In this document: positions 16,065 to 23,531 of the stretch, piece after piece
Layout of the letters: each line of letters begins with the position of its first letter
Numbering within the stretch: position 1 is the stretch's first letter
The notes under the pieces: generated by a model
What the model was told of the DNA's origin: nothing
What the model saw: only the letters and a program-made list of their open reading frames with translations
The model's database searches: none
DNA from: CAG-390 sp045531455
GTDB lineage: Bacteria; Bacillota; Clostridia; Oscillospirales; CAG-272
Direction: 5' to 3'
NCBI GenBank assembly: GCA_045531455.1
Contig: JAZSEA010000001.1
Coordinates: 1-34,162 of the forward strand
DNA: 34,162 nucleotides
Position numbers and translations under genes: made by a program

Positions 16065-17311
16065 TACTGTGCACCTCCCTTGATTGCGTTAAAGGTTGCG
16101 AAAGCATCGTCTGTCGACTGCTTCACTGCGTTCGAGGTCATGGTAGCGGTTGCGATAACTGCCGCGTCACCTGTCCAGGTCTCGGTGGTCAGACCCTCAA
16201 ATCCTGCCTTGTAAGCGGCATCGTCCATACCCGCGAAGGTTGCGAAATATTCCTTCTCGAAGATGAACTGGTTTGCATCCATCTTTGCGATCGCGCCGTT
16301 CGCGTCGATAACGAAGTAAACGTCCATCTGATGGAAGCCGATGCTTCTCGAGTAGAAGCCGTAGTATTCTGCACCGTCAACCTTGAAGCTTACTGCCGCA
16401 ACGACGGTGTTGAAGGTGCTGATCTCGATGGGAGTTATATCAGCCGCGGTCTCGTAGAGACGAGTGATCTTGGTGGTCAGAGCGTCAACGTAAGACTTCT
16501 GGGAAGCCGAAGCGTGAGCCTTTGCCTCGTCTGCAACTGCGGTCTGTCCGTCGGTGACGTCAGCGCCCGTTACGTCGTATACCTTGCAAGCGCCTGTAGC
16601 GTTTACAAGTGCGAGGTAGGAAGCTTCACCGCTCTTGATAACGTAAGCAAATCCCGCATCATTGCCGGCCTTCCACGCCTTTTCGATGTTGCCCGAAACA
16701 GCAACCTCGGCGGTGCTGAGCATACCGGGAGCGAGAGTGGGGATCATTTCTCCGAGGATCTGAGCATCGCTCTTTACGCCCTCAGCGATGAGCTGATTCG
16801 AGATGAGAGCCGTGAAGCCTGCGCTTACGGCATCCTTGAATGCGGTGGAGGAGTAGGTTGCGCCCGAAACGGTGCCGATATCGGCGAGGGCGGAGTCCTT
16901 CTCGAGGTAAGAGGTGATATAGTTTGCGTCCTTTGAGCGGAAGTCGATCGAGTCGGTGTAGACGTCGAGCTGGATTCCGCAGATCTTGCCGTCAGCGGTA
17001 ACGCCGAAGGTGAGCTCCATGGGCTCCTTGGAATACTGAGTGGAAGCCTTTGCGCGGACAACGTAGCCCTTGCCCGAGGTCTCCTTGTAAACGGCGATCA
17101 CCGATTCGGGAACGCCCGCGAGAGTTGAGGTCACGTCCTCGAAATTCTCCGCATCGGGCATAACCGCGAGGAGGGGAGCAAATTCCGCGCCCTTGTTGTT
17201 CTCGGCGATGATGGGTCCGGTCAGGAAATTGAGACCGAACATAGCAACGCCGAATACGGCAACGATGGCGAGAAGAATGGCGACGGTATTAATAAGATGC
17301 TTAATATTCAT
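16064..17311 (-). CDS. rnfG: Rnf-type subunit G with two FMN-binding domains
   Basis: 415 residues, about twice the usual length of RnfG. One N-terminal membrane segment (about 10-30) is followed by a first FMN_bind domain with the ApbE attachment motif S149-G-A-T152 in VSGATYSSTAF. A second domain spans about 190-415 and ends in A-T-A-T390-M-T-S-N-A-V-K, clearly related to the SGATxTS motif but with Ala-Thr in place of Ser-Gly. The start at 17311 is chosen because GGAGG lies 10 bases upstream and it overlaps the rnfD stop (TAATG). The first FMN is probably attached to T152; attachment at T390 is open. Confidence 0.87.
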   Translation of the reverse strand: MNIKHLINTVAILLAIVAVFGVAMFGLNFLTGPIIAENNKGAEFAPLLAVMPDAENFEDVTSTLAGVPESVIAVYKETSGKGYVVRAKASTQYSKEPMELTFGVTADGKICGIQLDVYTDSIDFRSKDANYITSYLEKDSALADIGTVSGATYSSTAFKDAVSAGFTALISNQLIAEGVKSDAQILGEMIPTLAPGMLSTAEVAVSGNIEKAWKAGNDAGFAYVIKSGEASYLALVNATGACKVYDVTGADVTDGQTAVADEAKAHASASQKSYVDALTTKITRLYETAADITPIEISTFNTVVAAVSFKVDGAEYYGFYSRSIGFHQMDVYFVIDANGAIAKMDANQFIFEKEYFATFAGMDDAAYKAGFEGLTTETWTGDAAVIATATMTSNAVKQSTDDAFATFNAIKGGAQ

Positions 17312-18282
17312 TATTTGATACCTCCGAGGGGCTTTTTCTTCGTCCAATCATTGATGAAGGGAACGAGGAGGTTCATTGTGAGGATTGCAATCGAGACGCC
17401 CTCGGGATAGGAGCCCCAGAAGCGGATCGCAAAGGTGAGAAGACCCGCGCCGATGCAGAATACGATCCTGCCCTTGTTGGTCGTGGGAGTGGTTACGTAG
17501 TCGGTAGCCATAAAGATAGCTCCGAGGAATACGCCGCCCGCGAGAATGTGCTGAAACGCGAAGGTAACGTCAAAGCCGCCTGCGATGAGGTAGCAAACGA
17601 AAACGGTTGCGATAAAGGTCGCGGGAACGTACCACTTGATGATCTTGCGGCAAACAAGGTAGATAAAGCCGATGATGAGCGCGATAGCGCAGGTCTCACC
17701 GATCGTACCGCCGTGTGCGCCGACGAGGAGCTGAAGAACCGAAGGAGCTTCTGCTGCAGCCTCTGCGCCCTCATTGAGGAAGGAGAGGGGAGTTGCGCCA
17801 GCCGCGATCTCGGGAACAGCCTTTCCGAGGAAGGAGAGATCGAAGAGGGGGGAGATAGCCGCGCCGCCTGCTACGGACGCGAAGGTCAGGAGCATAAGTA
17901 CACGAGCCGCGATAGCGGGGTTTACGATATTCTTGCCGAGTCCGCCGAAGAGTCCCTTAACGACTACGATGGCGAAGATCGAACCAAGCGCCGCCTGCCA
18001 GAGCTCGACGTTTGTCGAGAGGTTGAGCGCGAGGAGGAGACCGGTTACGATAGCGGAGCAATCGCCGATGGTCTGCTTTTTCTTAACGCAAAGGTTGAAG
18101 AGAAATTCTGCCAGAACTGCGCTTGCAACGCAGGTGAGGATGAGAAGAAGTGCCTTGATGCCGAAGAGGACGATTGCGGCGATGGAAGCGGGGATCATGG
18201 CGATGACAACGTCAAGCATGATGTTATTGGTAGAAACGCCGCTGTTGATATGAGGAGCGGCTGTTACGGAAAGCTTTTTCAT
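17311..18282 (-). CDS. rnfD: Rnf/Nqr-type electron transport subunit D
   Basis: 323 residues with about ten membrane segments and the RnfD/NqrB signature stretches 'APHINSG', 'TGLLLALNLS', 'KGLFGGLGKNIVNPAIAARV', 'ATDYVTTPTTNKGR' and 'YPEGVSIAILTMNL'. The covalent FMN site, usually [ST]GATPL preceded by D-x-x, reads E-I-A-A-G-A-T164-P-L: the Thr acceptor and GAT are kept but the preceding Ser/Thr is Ala. The start ATG at 18282 follows AAGGAGG; an upstream in-frame TTG is not used in this call. It follows rnfC by about 15 bases and overlaps rnfG. Confidence 0.9.
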   Translation of the reverse strand: MKKLSVTAAPHINSGVSTNNIMLDVVIAMIPASIAAIVLFGIKALLLILTCVASAVLAEFLFNLCVKKKQTIGDCSAIVTGLLLALNLSTNVELWQAALGSIFAIVVVKGLFGGLGKNIVNPAIAARVLMLLTFASVAGGAAISPLFDLSFLGKAVPEIAAGATPLSFLNEGAEAAAEAPSVLQLLVGAHGGTIGETCAIALIIGFIYLVCRKIIKWYVPATFIATVFVCYLIAGGFDVTFAFQHILAGGVFLGAIFMATDYVTTPTTNKGRIVFCIGAGLLTFAIRFWGSYPEGVSIAILTMNLLVPFINDWTKKKPLGGIK

Positions 18283-18296
18283 CACGTGCAACCTCC

Positions 18297-19646
18297 TTAT
18301 TTAGACTGTTTTGAGCGCTCGTACTGCTTGAGCCACCATTTTGCTTCCTGGTTGACTGCAAGGAGGGGACGGTGCGCGGGGCAAACGTAGGAGCAGCATC
18401 CGCAGTCAACGCACTGACGAACGCCTGTGTCGATAAGAGCGGCTGCTCTCTTTTCCTCGTTCTTGATGCTCCAAGCCGCCTCGACCTTTGCCACGCTGAT
18501 GTCAACGGGGCACTTTTCCATACATCTGCCGCAGCGGATGCAGGCGGTGGGCTCTTCGAGGGTCGCTCTCTTTTCGTCGAAAGCGAGAACGCAGTTGGAG
18601 ACCTTAACGATGGGGGAATCGACCGAAACGGTTGCGTTACCGTTCATAGGACCGCCGATAACGACCTTGCCGACCTTCTCGAGATCGGTCTCGGTGAGGT
18701 TGAGAAGAGTACGGATCGAGGTACCGATGGGAGCGATGAAGTTTCCGGGCTTACCTACAGCGGGACCGTCAACGGTTACGATACGCTCGACAAGGGGCAT
18801 ACCTGTGTTGAGGTACTCCGCGATCTTGGCGAGGGAGGAAACGTTGATGATGAGCGCACCGAAGGAGGGGAAACGCTTACCCGCGATGGCAACTCTGCCG
18901 GTCGCATTGTAGAGCATTACCTGCTTTGCACCCTGGGGGTAGATCGCATTGAGCTCGTGGATGACAACGTAGGGCTTGTCCTTGAACTGCTCCTTGAGCT
19001 TTGCGATAGCATCGGGCTTGTTCTTCTCGATGCAGATCATAAACTTAGCCTCGCCGAGATACTCGTTCATATACTTGCGCATATATTCGATACCGTCGTC
19101 GATGAGATCGGTATGATCAAGCATCATATGGTGGTCGGACGTGATGTAGGGCTCACATTCAGCCGCATTTACGAGGACGGTGTCAACCTTATAATCGGGG
19201 TTTGTTGCCTCGTTGAGCTTTGCCCAAGCGGGGAATGCCGCGCCGCCGAGTCCGACGACTCCGCTCTCACGAACTGCCTGAAGGAATCCCGCGCAGCCCT
19301 CGAATACGGGGGGCTTCATATTGGGATCGGCTTCCATCTTGCCGTCGCTTTCGATGCGGATGGCTTTAACCTCCTTGCCGCTAGCGGTGGGAAGGGTCAT
19401 AATCTCGGCAACTGTGCCGGATATTGTTGCGTGTACGGGGGAAGAGAATCTGCCTTCCTCGCGTGCGATGAGCTGTCCTACGTAAACGTGATCACCGGGG
19501 TTGACGATCGGCTCAGCCTCGCCGCCCGAATGCATATTCATCGGCAGGATAACTTCCTTGGGTGTCTGAATTTTCACAGGCTCGCATCCCGCAGTATTCT
19601 TGTTGTGCGGTACGTGCAGGGATGAGATATCTTTTTTGAAAATCAT
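18297..19646 (-). CDS. rnfC: Rnf-type electron transport subunit C (NADH- and Fe-S-binding)
   Basis: 449 residues, standard length. The N-terminal barrel segment starts 'HNKNTAGCEPVKI' and has 'GGEAEPIVNPGDHV'. The nucleotide/FMN domain has 'GVVGLGGAAFPAWAKL' and 'VLVNAAECEPYITSD'. 'GGPMNG' follows, then two [4Fe-4S] motifs: C369, C372, C375, C379 and C412, C415, C418, C422. In known Rnf complexes RnfC exchanges electrons with NAD at the cytoplasmic face. All expected cofactor motifs are intact here, in contrast to RnfA/E. GGAGGA precedes the ATG. A hairpin array occupies the 213-base gap before it. Confidence 0.93.
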   Translation of the reverse strand: MIFKKDISSLHVPHNKNTAGCEPVKIQTPKEVILPMNMHSGGEAEPIVNPGDHVYVGQLIAREEGRFSSPVHATISGTVAEIMTLPTASGKEVKAIRIESDGKMEADPNMKPPVFEGCAGFLQAVRESGVVGLGGAAFPAWAKLNEATNPDYKVDTVLVNAAECEPYITSDHHMMLDHTDLIDDGIEYMRKYMNEYLGEAKFMICIEKNKPDAIAKLKEQFKDKPYVVIHELNAIYPQGAKQVMLYNATGRVAIAGKRFPSFGALIINVSSLAKIAEYLNTGMPLVERIVTVDGPAVGKPGNFIAPIGTSIRTLLNLTETDLEKVGKVVIGGPMNGNATVSVDSPIVKVSNCVLAFDEKRATLEEPTACIRCGRCMEKCPVDISVAKVEAAWSIKNEEKRAAALIDTGVRQCVDCGCCSYVCPAHRPLLAVNQEAKWWLKQYERSKQSK

Positions 19647-19692
19647 AGCACTCCTCCTGTTTATATTAATAAAAAATTTTTTATGTATTCTG

Positions 19693-19774
19693 TCACGCTT
19701 CGCGTGAGTTAAGATCGCGCTTCGCGCGAGTTAATGTTGCTTCGCAAGTTAATATTCGCCTGCGGCGAAGTTTA
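19693..19774 (-). repeat. Array of four mini-hairpins upstream of rnfC
   Basis: Four small stem-loops spaced by TTAA(C)-type linkers: TCACGC-TTC-GCGTGA (19693-19707), TCGCGC-TTC-GCGCGA (19715-19729), TTGC-TTC-GCAA (19737-19747), TTCGCC-TGC-GGCGAA (19755-19769), written on the plus strand. Read on the minus strand this is the same element as 28015-28104, in the same order and in the same direction relative to the downstream gene. Stems 2 and 4 of the series differ between copies yet stay paired. Confidence 0.85.
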
Positions 19775-19859
19775 ATAGGTATTTAATTAAATTGAAAATT
19801 TCCGAGCAAAGCGAGGGAAATTCTCCTTCACTAGCCACTAGTCACTAGCCACCTAGCCA
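19775..19859. other. Remaining apbE-rnfC gap with short direct repeats
   Basis: Contains repeated CACTAG(C/T)CAC words at 19829-19859, which recur as CACTAGTCACTAGCCAC near 33884-33900. The repeats look like an intergenic sequence signature of this genome. No promoter is obvious before rnfC. Confidence 0.45.
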
Positions 19860-20921
19860 CTAATTCTTCTCGGTAACGAGAAGCTTGAAGCCGTTTGTCA
19901 TAAGCTTCTCTCCGCTCTCTGTGACCCAGAGGACTTCGACGCCGCCGATTGAGCTTACGAGCTTGAGTCCGTCCTCATAGCTCATTGTGAAGAGGGCGGT
20001 CGAGAGTGCGTCCGCGAGTCCCGAGTCCTTTGTGATAACGGTGACGGAGGGAAAGTAGGCGGACGGCATAAGAGTGTCCTTGTCGATTATATGATGATAC
20101 CGCACGCCGTCCACGGTGAAGAATCTTTCGTAGATTCCCGAGGTGACGCACGAGGTGTTTGCAATGTTGATGTATTCTATATATGCGGAATCGGAGTTTG
20201 CGGGGTCCTTGATGCCCGTAAGCCAGCCTGTTCCGTCGGTCTTTGTGCCGATAATGCGGATGTTTCCGCCGATATTGAGGACGTAGCTTGTGACGCCCTT
20301 TGCTTCAAGTGCCTGCGCCGCTTTTTCGGTGGCGTAGCCCTTTCCGAGTGCGCCGACGTCGATCGATGCCTCGGGGTCGCTGATGCGAACTGTGGAATTT
20401 GCTTCATCGATCTCGAGAAGATCGATGCTTGTGTGCTTGGCGGCTTCCTCAAGAATAGCCGCGTCGGGGATCGTTGCGTTTGCGGGATCGCTTGATGCCG
20501 CGGTCCTGCAATCATGCCAGGGGCGGAGCACCGCGCCCATCATTACGTTCATCTCGCCGCCCGTGAGAGTGTAAAGCTCCTTGGCATAGAGAAGAAAATC
20601 GATCAATTCTTGGTCTGCCTTCATAGGCTCGCCGCCCGCATTCTTATTGAGAGTGCAGAGGTTGTTTACGCCCGAATGCTCGTAATAAATGTCAAAAAGA
20701 CGGTGATATTCCTCGAGGATCGACGCCACAATAGCGGTATTTTCGTCAAAATTCTCCTGGGAATCTCCCGCGTAACTGTAAATATAGGAAACTGTGTCAA
20801 AATATGTGAAATATACCTTGCCGAGCGGTTCTGTCGTATGTGCAGTTTGAGGGCAGCCCGTCATAAAGACGAGCAGCCCCCAAATCAGACATAGACAGGA
20901 AAGGGATCTGAAAATCTTCAC
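19860..20921 (-). CDS. apbE: FAD:protein FMN transferase (ApbE) lipoprotein
   Basis: 353 residues. The signal peptide ends in the lipobox FMTGC (C23), so it is an extracytoplasmic lipoprotein. The ApbE fold is shown by 'YFDTVSYIY', 'VNNLCTLNKNAGG', 'DVGALGKGYATEKAA', 'LNIGGNIRIIG', 'HHIIDKDTLMPS' and 'SGLADALSTALF' with the Asp/Thr metal ligands. ApbE transfers FMN from FAD to threonine in S/T-G-A-T motifs; RnfG T152 and RnfD T164 in this operon are the natural targets. It lies 29 bases after the duplicated-domain lipoprotein and is probably cotranscribed with it. Confidence 0.93.
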   Translation of the reverse strand: MKIFRSLSCLCLIWGLLVFMTGCPQTAHTTEPLGKVYFTYFDTVSYIYSYAGDSQENFDENTAIVASILEEYHRLFDIYYEHSGVNNLCTLNKNAGGEPMKADQELIDFLLYAKELYTLTGGEMNVMMGAVLRPWHDCRTAASSDPANATIPDAAILEEAAKHTSIDLLEIDEANSTVRISDPEASIDVGALGKGYATEKAAQALEAKGVTSYVLNIGGNIRIIGTKTDGTGWLTGIKDPANSDSAYIEYINIANTSCVTSGIYERFFTVDGVRYHHIIDKDTLMPSAYFPSVTVITKDSGLADALSTALFTMSYEDGLKLVSSIGGVEVLWVTESGEKLMTNGFKLLVTEKN

Positions 20922-20950
20922 AATTCCTATCTCCTGGTTTCAGAAATTAA

Positions 20951-22009
20951 TTATCTAGCGTTGGTAGCAGCCTGTGCAACTACAGCGCAGATGCTGCCGA
21001 TCTGAATGGTGCAGCCTGCAGCGAGAAGATCTGCGTCAGCAGAGATCATGTAGCCAACGGAACCCTGGGTAGCAGCAACAGTCTGCATTGCAGCAACCTC
21101 AGCGCCGGTCTTGCCGATTACGTAGTTCGAGAAAGCCTCGGACTGCTTGTACCACTCAAGAACCTTGCCGTCGCCGTTGTTGTCGAGGTTTGCACCGTAG
21201 GTAGCCATGTTGTAGCCTTCCTTGAGGTTACGCTTGGTCTCGGTGAAGGACTTCTCAACGATCTCGCCTGCAGCGTTTACAGTGATCTTGGGCTGGATAG
21301 CGTCGTTAAGAGTAGCGATGATCTTGCCGCCTGCGATAACGGTAGCAGCGAAATCGGAGTACATAGCAACAGTGCCGTTTGCATCTGCGGTAGCAGCGGT
21401 GGACTCAGCAGAGGTGGTCTTAGCAGCAACACCGAGAGTAAAGGTCTCAGCGGTCTTGAAGCTCATACCCTGCTCGTCCTTGCAAGCCTTTGCAACTGCA
21501 GCGATGAAATCGGTGATCTGCATGGAGCAGCCTGCCTCGAGGAGTGCGGGGTCAACAGCGATCTGGTGGCCCTTAGCTTCCTGGGTCTGGATAGCCTCAA
21601 CCTCAGCTACGGTCTTACCGGTAACGTAGGTCTCGAAAGCCTTGGTCTGCTCGTACCATTCCTTCATAACGCCGTCGTCGTTGTTATCAACCTTGCCGGC
21701 CATACCGTAACGATCGCCGAGCTCCATCTTGGTCTCGAAGGTCTTAGCGGTGTCAACTGCGCCGTTGGTAACGTCCATCTTGTTCTGTGCTACGTCGATG
21801 CGGCAGAGAACGATCTTGCCCTCAGCGTCGGTAACAACGGTTGCAACGGTAGCGTCTACCTGTGCGTTGTTGGTAGCGGAGCTATCCATGCTGACTACGA
21901 TGCCCATACCGAGCTTGTAGTCCTTCTCTTCGGGTGCCTTTTCACCGGTGCAAGCTACTGCGCAGAGAGCCATGCAGAGGCAAAGTACGATTGCGAGAAT
22001 CTTCTTCAT
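20951..22009 (-). CDS. Lipoprotein with two homologous domains, candidate extracellular redox partner
   Basis: 352 residues with a signal peptide and lipobox C20 (AVAC). The mature part is an internal duplication, about 33-190 and 192-350. Each half has a start like 'LGxxxxxxxxS', a 'GKIV/GKII' strand, a Ca-loop-like D-N-N-x-D-G segment followed by 'EWY-Q--AF--YV-GKT-AEV', and an 'LL-AGC--QI' segment with a cysteine. The EWYEQ-AF-YV-GKT pattern is familiar from FMN_bind-type extracellular proteins. The two-domain lipoprotein layout recalls PplA, the flavinylated lipoprotein of Listeria electron transfer, but I see no clear SGAT motif, so I give no symbol. It precedes apbE and the rnf genes. 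Confidence 0.75.
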   Translation of the reverse strand: MKKILAIVLCLCMALCAVACTGEKAPEEKDYKLGMGIVVSMDSSATNNAQVDATVATVVTDAEGKIVLCRIDVAQNKMDVTNGAVDTAKTFETKMELGDRYGMAGKVDNNDDGVMKEWYEQTKAFETYVTGKTVAEVEAIQTQEAKGHQIAVDPALLEAGCSMQITDFIAAVAKACKDEQGMSFKTAETFTLGVAAKTTSAESTAATADANGTVAMYSDFAATVIAGGKIIATLNDAIQPKITVNAAGEIVEKSFTETKRNLKEGYNMATYGANLDNNGDGKVLEWYKQSEAFSNYVIGKTGAEVAAMQTVAATQGSVGYMISADADLLAAGCTIQIGSICAVVAQAATNAR

Positions 22010-22149
22010 TTTTTGTTTTTCTCCTTAAGAAAAAATTTTTTACTTTTTGATAATTCCGACCGTATGGGCGGCGGGCTGTTGGCGAATAATATTAATAGGA
22101 AATAAAACCCAACCGTATCATCCGAACGGAATTTACCACAGTCGCAGAT

Positions 22150-22179
22150 ATTATATTACATTTGATATATAAAAATCAA
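22150..22179 (-). promoter_or_regulatory. Probable promoter of the lipoprotein-apbE genes
   Basis: On the minus strand TTGATT (22174-22179), 18 bp, TATAAT (22150-22155), about 140 bases upstream of the lipoprotein ATG. The long AT-rich leader holds no feature I can name. Confidence 0.5.
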
Positions 22180-22289
22180 GTCAAATTTGTTAACATAATG
22201 TTTTTTCTCACTTTTAACCAACAAAGTTTGAGAAACTTGAATATTTTTTAGCAAAAAAGCAACTAAAATTGTTTTTCGGAGGAGAGAAA

Positions 22290-23135
22290 ATGTGTACCTG
22301 TATATTATATGGAAGATTTTTCGGCAGGACTCTTGATCTCGACCGCAGCCTCGGAGAGGAGACCGTGATCATACCGCGCAGGTACCCGATCGATCTTCTC
22401 TACGCTAAAAGGCTGGATGAACACCCCGCGATCATCGGTTGCGCGCTTGTAAAGGATGGCGCGCCGCTCTGGTTTGACGCTATGAACGAATACGGACTCG
22501 GAGCGGCGGGATTGAATTTCCCCGATCACGCGGCGTATCTGCCGCCGAGAGCGGAGAAGAACAATCTCGCCTCATATGAATTGATACCGTATATTCTTTC
22601 AAAATGCAAAAACGTGAGCGATGCCGTAAGCGTCTTGGAAAAATGTAATATCACGCCCGATGCCGTATCTCCCGATCTGCCGCCGACGCCGATGCATTGG
22701 ATGATCGCGGACAAGGAGCGGAGCATTGCCGTCGAGCCTCTCTCGGACGGCTTGCGGATCTACGAGAATTCCTTCGGAGTACTGACGAATTCGCCGCCAT
22801 TTCCCGTGCATCGGGATAATATTATGCACACGCCGCCGTCGGAAGACAGACTTCCGGGCGATTGGTCGTCAGAATCGCGCTTCATCCGCGCGTTTTTTGC
22901 AAAAAAACACACCGCGGGAGGCGGTGTGAATGATTATTTTCATATTATGGATACCGTCGCGGTGCCAAACGGATGCAGTAAAAAGGATTGGCATACCGTT
23001 TACACCTCTTCTGCCGACCTTGAGCGCGGGGATTATTATTTCACGACCTATGAGGACCGTCGGATAAGAAAGGTCTCGCTTGCAGACTCAGAGCTTGATT
23101 CGGATGAGATTGTTCGATTTTCGATGAAGGAATAA
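22290..23135 (+). CDS. Choloylglycine hydrolase / linear amide C-N hydrolase family protein
   Basis: 281 residues starting M-C2-T-C, so removal of Met exposes the N-terminal nucleophile Cys of this Ntn-hydrolase family. Other active-site matches to bile salt hydrolases: R13 and D16 in FGRTLDLD, the Asn in 'YGLGAAGLNFP', the Asn in 'GVLTNSPPF', and the Arg in 'SRFIRAFF'. The C-terminus has the family's 'TVYTSSADLERGDYYFTTYEDRRI'-like strands. It is about 40 residues shorter than most bile salt hydrolases (316-330). It could deconjugate bile salts or cleave penicillin V or acyl-homoserine-type amides; sequence alone does not decide. The ATG at 22290 follows GGAGGAG; it must be used for Cys to be residue 2. 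Confidence 0.87.
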   Translation: MCTCILYGRFFGRTLDLDRSLGEETVIIPRRYPIDLLYAKRLDEHPAIIGCALVKDGAPLWFDAMNEYGLGAAGLNFPDHAAYLPPRAEKNNLASYELIPYILSKCKNVSDAVSVLEKCNITPDAVSPDLPPTPMHWMIADKERSIAVEPLSDGLRIYENSFGVLTNSPPFPVHRDNIMHTPPSEDRLPGDWSSESRFIRAFFAKKHTAGGGVNDYFHIMDTVAVPNGCSKKDWHTVYTSSADLERGDYYFTTYEDRRIRKVSLADSELDSDEIVRFSMKE

Positions 23136-23141
23136 CACTTT

Positions 23142-23183
23142 TGTGACCAAATCACGGAATTATCCTCGAAAAAGGTGTATAAT
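23142..23183 (+). promoter_or_regulatory. Crp/Fnr-type box and promoter of thioredoxin
   Basis: TGTGA-CCAAA-TCACG (23142-23156, centre 23149) lies exactly 29 bp before the first base of TATAAT (23178-23183), so about -41 from the start of transcription, the class II activator position. No -35 hexamer is present. The same arrangement occurs before thioredoxin reductase and superoxide reductase. Confidence 0.82.
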
Positions 23184-23225
23184 ATGGGTGTAAAAAACAA
23201 GAACACCTCAAAAGGAGATTAAAAA

Positions 23226-23531
23226 ATGAAAGCACTTAAACTGAGTAAAGATAATTTTGATTCCGCGATCCGCAGCGAAAAGCCCGTCCTTCTCGATTTC
23301 TACGCAGACTGGTGCGGACCCTGCCGTATGGTTCTCCCGATCATCGAGGAGATCGCGGGTGAGAGGGATGACGTCGTTGTGGCAAAGGTCAACGTTGACG
23401 ACGAGCCCGAGCTTGCCGAAAGATTCGGCGTATTCAGCATCCCCGCACTCTTCGTGCTCAAAAACGGCGAGGTCGTCAACAAGTCGACTGGTGCAAAGCC
23501 GAAGGAGCAGATTCTTGCGCTGTTAGGTTAA
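23226..23531 (+). CDS. trxA: Thioredoxin
   Basis: 101 residues, typical for thioredoxin. Active site W29-C30-G-P-C33, followed by R-M as is common, and the cis-proline in 'SIPALF' near residue 73. It reduces protein disulfides and is itself reduced by thioredoxin reductase, encoded at 28185-29093 under the same predicted regulator. An AAAGGAG site precedes the ATG. Its 3' end overlaps the convergent Crp/Fnr gene by nine bases. Confidence 0.93.
   Translation: MKALKLSKDNFDSAIRSEKPVLLDFYADWCGPCRMVLPIIEEIAGERDDVVVAKVNVDDEPELAERFGVFSIPALFVLKNGEVVNKSTGAKPKEQILALLG

Noticed and set aside
18372..19625. 417-residue plus-strand frame over rnfC, and similar long frames over rnfD, rnfE, rnfG and the lipoprotein
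   Set aside because: Complement of well-supported genes; no motifs or ribosome sites.
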